A stretch of 7,514 nucleotides of DNA from Pseudomonadota bacterium (GTDB lineage: Bacteria > Pseudomonadota > Gammaproteobacteria > Burkholderiales > Burkholderiaceae_C), in assembly GCA_018241985.1 (NCBI GenBank), contig JAFECV010000098.1, positions 1 to 7,514 on the forward strand. The letters run 5' to 3'. Made by a program: the position numbers and the translations under genes. Every line of letters begins with the position of its first letter. Position 1 is the stretch's first letter. The notes under the pieces are model-generated. The model saw nothing but the letters and a program-made list of their open reading frames with translations. It was not told where the DNA came from and did no database searches. This document shows positions 6,245 through 7,514 of this stretch, piece by piece.

Positions 6245-7210
6245 CCAGCGCTGCGCCACCGACGCATGCGCGTTGTCGCCGAACAGGCGCTGCGCGCTCG
6301 GCGCGAAATAGATCGCGTCGGCGAACGTGTAGTTCGCGTAGTTGGCGCCGGCGATGATGGTCGACGGCGTGCACAGCGACGAATTCACCTGGTTCGCGCC
6401 GATGCCGATGCCGGGGCCGGAGTCGACCGAGTTGCAGACGACGGTGCTCGCGTCGGTCAGCGGCGAATACGAGGTCGGCGACGCGGTCACCAGGTTGAAA
6501 TAAAGGCCGGCGTCGACGTAGAGCACGTTCGCGCCCAGGTCGACGATGCTCACCAGCAGCGCGTTGTTGAACTGCACCGTGGTCGTGCTCAGCAGCGAAT
6601 TGAGCCGCGGCTGGCCGATCATCGCGGCCCAGGGCGAGGCGCTCAGGTCGTAGGTGCCGACCACCACCACGTGCTGCGCGCCGGCGCTCACCAGCCGGCG
6701 CACCTGGGCGCCGAGCGCGTTCGCGGCCGCGGCGACGTTGGCCGTCATCTGCGCCTGGCTGATGTTGCCGGCCTGCATCTGCTCCCAGTTGTAGACGATG
6801 TCGCTGATGCCGCCGTTGATCACCACCAGGTCGCCCGACTGGAAGCTGTTCGACGCGAGGAACTTGTCGATCTGCTGCGTCACGGTCAGCGTGCTGGTGC
6901 CGCCGGCCGCGTCCGGCGTGAGCGCGATGCGCGCATTGCCCTGCGCGTAGCCCAGGCCGCCGCTGTTCGACGGCGCGAGCCCGAGGCCGAAGTCGGCGGC
7001 GAATTCCAGCATCCAGTTGTTGACGCTGCCGTCGTTGACGGTGTAGCGGTTGTTCACGCCGAGGTTGCCGACGTCGCTGAACCCGTCGCCGAACGAGACG
7101 ATGCGCGTCGGCGTGAACGCGCTCACGATCGAGCTGTTGCAGCCGGCGAGCAGCAGCAGCGACGCACAGGCCGCCAGCGCGGCGATGCGCCGCATCCAGG
7201 TTTCGGTCAT
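6242..7210 (-). CDS. SGNH/GDSL-hydrolase-fold lipoprotein with non-consensus catalytic residues
   Basis: The 322-aa product begins with a lipoprotein signal peptide: MRR, a hydrophobic run, and lipobox LAGC with C24 as the lipidation site. The mature protein is expected to be membrane-anchored and to face the periplasm or surface. The four SGNH blocks are recognisable by context: SFGDGFSDVGN at 39-49, GYAQGNARI at 87-95, INGGISDIV at 131-139 and FADAIYFAPSAQRLFG at 296-311. The usual catalytic residues are replaced: the Ser of GDS is G43, the second Gly of block II is N92, the Asn of block III is S136 and the His of DxxH is Y301. The family normally hydrolyses esters or lipids; activity here is doubtful. 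C259 and C280 may pair. GGAGA lies five bases before the ATG, which fixes the start. It is a single gene, convergent with dacB with a 12-base gap. Its substrate or role cannot be told from sequence. Confidence 0.88.
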   Translation of the reverse strand: MTETWMRRIAALAACASLLLLAGCNSSIVSAFTPTRIVSFGDGFSDVGNLGVNNRYTVNDGSVNNWMLEFAADFGLGLAPSNSGGLGYAQGNARIALTPDAAGGTSTLTVTQQIDKFLASNSFQSGDLVVINGGISDIVYNWEQMQAGNISQAQMTANVAAAANALGAQVRRLVSAGAQHVVVVGTYDLSASPWAAMIGQPRLNSLLSTTTVQFNNALLVSIVDLGANVLYVDAGLYFNLVTASPTSYSPLTDASTVVCNSVDSGPGIGIGANQVNSSLCTPSTIIAGANYANYTFADAIYFAPSAQRLFGDNAHASVAQRW

Positions 7211-7215
7211 TGAAA

Positions 7216-7220
7216 TCTCC
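7216..7220 (-). promoter_or_regulatory. Shine-Dalgarno site of the SGNH lipoprotein gene
   Basis: On the minus strand the bases read GGAGA, followed by TTTCA and then the ATG at 7208-7210. This is the clearest ribosome site in the window. It selects the first Met rather than the internal Met6, which lies just before the arginines of the signal peptide. Confidence 0.8.
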
Positions 7221-7301
7221 GTGGCAAAGCTCGGCGCACCCGGCGCCTCTGCCGATCCAGGCGCATCGGCCCGATGTCCGCAGTGGGCGCGAAAAGGCCC
7301 T

Positions 7302-7307
7302 AGTGTA
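7302..7307 (-). promoter_or_regulatory. Weak -10-like hexamer upstream of the SGNH lipoprotein gene
   Basis: The minus strand reads TACACT, four of six matches to TATAAT, inside a local break in the high-GC background. TTTACC lies upstream but 20 bases away, longer than the usual 17 +/- 1 spacing. A start site near 7295 would give a leader of about 85 bases. This is a candidate only. Confidence 0.25.
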
Positions 7308-7426
7308 GCGACGCGGGATTTCCGGCCGGTAAAGCAGCCCCGCTCGCGGCCCGCGACGCATGAAGCGGGTTCGAGAGGCCGCGGAGCAGGCCGTGCGCGG
7401 GCACCCGCGGATCCGGCTTGGCCGGT

Positions 7427-7490
7427 CCGCCGGGTGCGCCCCCTTCAAGGGGGTTGGCGGAGCGACACGAAGTGCGCGGAGACTGGGGGT
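7427..7490 (-). repeat. Intergenic hairpin repeat (copy B), diverged relative of the element at 3371-3446
   Basis: On the minus strand it reads CCCCCAGTCTCCGCGC, then TTCGTGTCGCT, a perfect hairpin of CCCCCTT and AAGGGGG (7439-7453 on the plus strand, one central base), and CCCGGCGG. The order of blocks matches copy A. An outer imperfect stem is formed by GCACCC at 7401-7406 and GGGTGC at 7432-7437. No T-run follows the hairpin on either strand, so a simple intrinsic terminator is unlikely. Confidence 0.55.
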
Positions 7491-7514
7491 GTTTCTTCAC
7501 CCTGCCGCGGCGGC

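Larger units (their letters stand above)
7211..7514. other. Non-coding stretch upstream of the SGNH lipoprotein gene
   Basis: These 304 bases hold the leader and ribosome site of the SGNH gene, a weak -10 candidate and repeat copy B. A 66-codon minus-strand frame (7300-7500) spans it, but half of it lies in the repeat and it has no recognisable protein features, so I do not call it a gene. Nothing recognisable lies from 7491 to the end of the window. Confidence 0.6.

Noticed and set aside
5134..6357. 407-codon plus-strand open frame in another frame of dacB
   Set aside because: Arg/Ala-rich with no recognisable motif; it overlaps the motif-bearing dacB frame and the start of the SGNH gene.
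7439..7453. Hairpin as a rho-independent terminator
   Set aside because: No T-run follows the stem on either strand, and the stem is part of a larger repeat-like element.
7300..7500. 66-codon minus-strand frame as a small gene
   Set aside because: It runs through the repeat element, is Pro/Ala/Gly-rich, has no family resemblance and no clear role. Chance open frames of this size are expected at this GC content.

Overview
The window is GC-rich and gene-dense, and reads as chromosome of a betaproteobacterium of the order Burkholderiales, probably Comamonadaceae or a close relative. Three things suggest this: the housekeeping order tsaB-rimI-uracil-DNA glycosylase, the protein sequences themselves, and short intergenic repeats of a type I associate with those genomes (from memory, not searched).

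Layout. Bases 1-2461 (minus strand) hold most of a type I restriction R subunit (hsdR). Its reading frame is still open at base 1, so its C-terminus, and any hsdM/hsdS, lie outside. Its start codon overlaps the stop of the gene upstream in the same operon. Bases 2458-4674 (minus strand) hold, in transcription order, tsaB (t6A tRNA modification), rimI (S18 N-acetyltransferase) and a family 4 uracil-DNA glycosylase. An 80-bp repeat-like spacer separates rimI from the glycosylase. Bases 4675-4759 are a divergent promoter region with a conspicuous AT-rich mirror-image motif. Bases 4760-6229 (plus strand) hold a PBP4-type D-Ala-D-Ala carboxypeptidase/endopeptidase (dacB). Bases 6242-7210 (minus strand) hold a lipoprotein of the SGNH/GDSL hydrolase fold, convergent with dacB. 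The two genes share a hairpin containing both stop codons. Bases 7211-7514 hold no convincing gene, only a leader, a weak promoter candidate and a second repeat-like element.

How it fits together. tsaB, rimI and the glycosylase are housekeeping genes for translation fidelity and DNA repair. hsdR is restriction machinery attached to the end of that operon; sampled lines of it have lower GC than the neighbours, which suggests later acquisition. dacB trims peptidoglycan in the periplasm. The SGNH lipoprotein looks envelope-located but has non-consensus residues at every canonical catalytic block, so it may be a pseudoenzyme. This is the most unusual protein in the window. No RNA gene, CRISPR array or insertion sequence was seen.
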